IMG/VR virus record: IMGVR_UViG_3300033143_004733
Coordinates: 1-32,705 of that record
Length of the DNA: 32,705 bases
From: a virus
Reading direction: 5' to 3' (one strand)
Part shown: positions 32,667 through 32,705 of the stretch, piece after piece
Numbering within the stretch: the stretch's first letter is position 1
Layout of the letters: each line of letters starts with the position of its first letter
Made by a program: the position numbers and the translations under genes
Notes under the pieces: model-generated
Databases searched by the model: none
Told to the model about the DNA's origin: nothing
What the model saw: the letters and a program-made list of their open reading frames with translations, nothing else

Positions 32667-32705
32667 TTAAACTACAGTAGTTTTCGTATTACTATCAGAA
32701 ATTTG
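32667..32705 (-). CDS. C-terminal fragment of an upstream gene (12 residues visible)
   Basis: The coding strand is open from the right edge to a TAA at 32667-32669 and reads QISDSNTKTTVV before the stop, 10 nt ahead of the next ATG. The close spacing matches that of real gene junctions here, so it is probably the end of the preceding gene. It is too short for identification. Confidence 0.3.
   Translation of the reverse strand, partial: QISDSNTKTTVV

Noticed and set aside
1-32705. CRISPR array, tRNA genes, insertion sequences, attachment sites, stop-codon reassignment
   Set aside because: No regularly spaced short repeats outside genes, no cloverleaf-like stretch in the small gaps, no transposase, and all long genes are intact under the standard code.

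Overview
The window is a segment of a large, AT-rich (by eye about one third G+C), tailed-phage genome with a contractile (myovirus-type) tail. Every credible gene lies on the minus strand, so transcription runs from high to low coordinates. Genes are packed with gaps of 0-130 bases and many TAATG or ATGA stop/start overlaps. No stretch over 300 bases lacks a gene. The phage call rests on T4-type baseplate proteins (gp25-like, gp6/BaseplateJ-like and a very large wedge/appendage protein) plus a phage-type family B DNA polymerase. Start codons are preceded by A/T-rich leaders without a Shine-Dalgarno sequence, which is typical of Bacteroidetes genes and their phages. A Bacteroidetes host is therefore likely, but this is inference. 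No capsid, portal, terminase, tRNA or integrase gene is visible.

Layout in transcription order. (1) 32.7-26.4 kb, replication: a small 26-aa-repeat protein, a SNF2/HARP-like helicase, a small unknown gene, and a family B DNA polymerase. The polymerase is split in two by a perfect 52-bp tandem duplication. (2) 26.4-22.6 kb: an unknown protein, a Nudix hydrolase fused to a phage-specific N-terminal region, a 51-aa-repeat protein, a WYL-like protein and an Ala/Pro-linker protein. (3) 22.5-15.3 kb, RNA-processing and nucleotide-enzyme island: a 1763-aa protein with three kinase-like domains, an HEFVH zincin, a complete CCA-adding-enzyme module and a C-terminal 2H phosphoesterase. It is followed by a PD-(D/E)XK-like nuclease, a HAD phosphatase of the Swiss-army-knife type and a ParB-like protein. 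(4) 15.3-11.1 kb: a Lys/Pro-rich basic protein, a GT-B glycosyltransferase and several coiled-coil or membrane-anchored unknowns. (5) 11.1 kb to the left edge, baseplate and tail: gp25-like, gp6-like, small appendage proteins, a three-gene cassette (nucleotidyltransferase-like, unknown, DxD glycosyltransferase), two structural unknowns, the 1541-aa wedge/appendage protein, and the start of one more gene.

Control. Ten sites carry GTATTTATA or a one-base variant on the coding strand, 12-32 nt upstream of a start codon. Two of them sit directly downstream of strong hairpin terminators. This looks like the phage's own promoter element. It is the reverse complement of the T4 late TATAAATA, so it is not simply a T4 late promoter in the usual orientation.

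The most notable biology is the giant protein together with its neighbours. 2H phosphoesterase, HAD phosphatase and CCA-addition activities together would be enough to heal damaged RNA or tRNA 3' ends. The likely role is counter-defence or tRNA maintenance during infection, which is a hypothesis from domain content.
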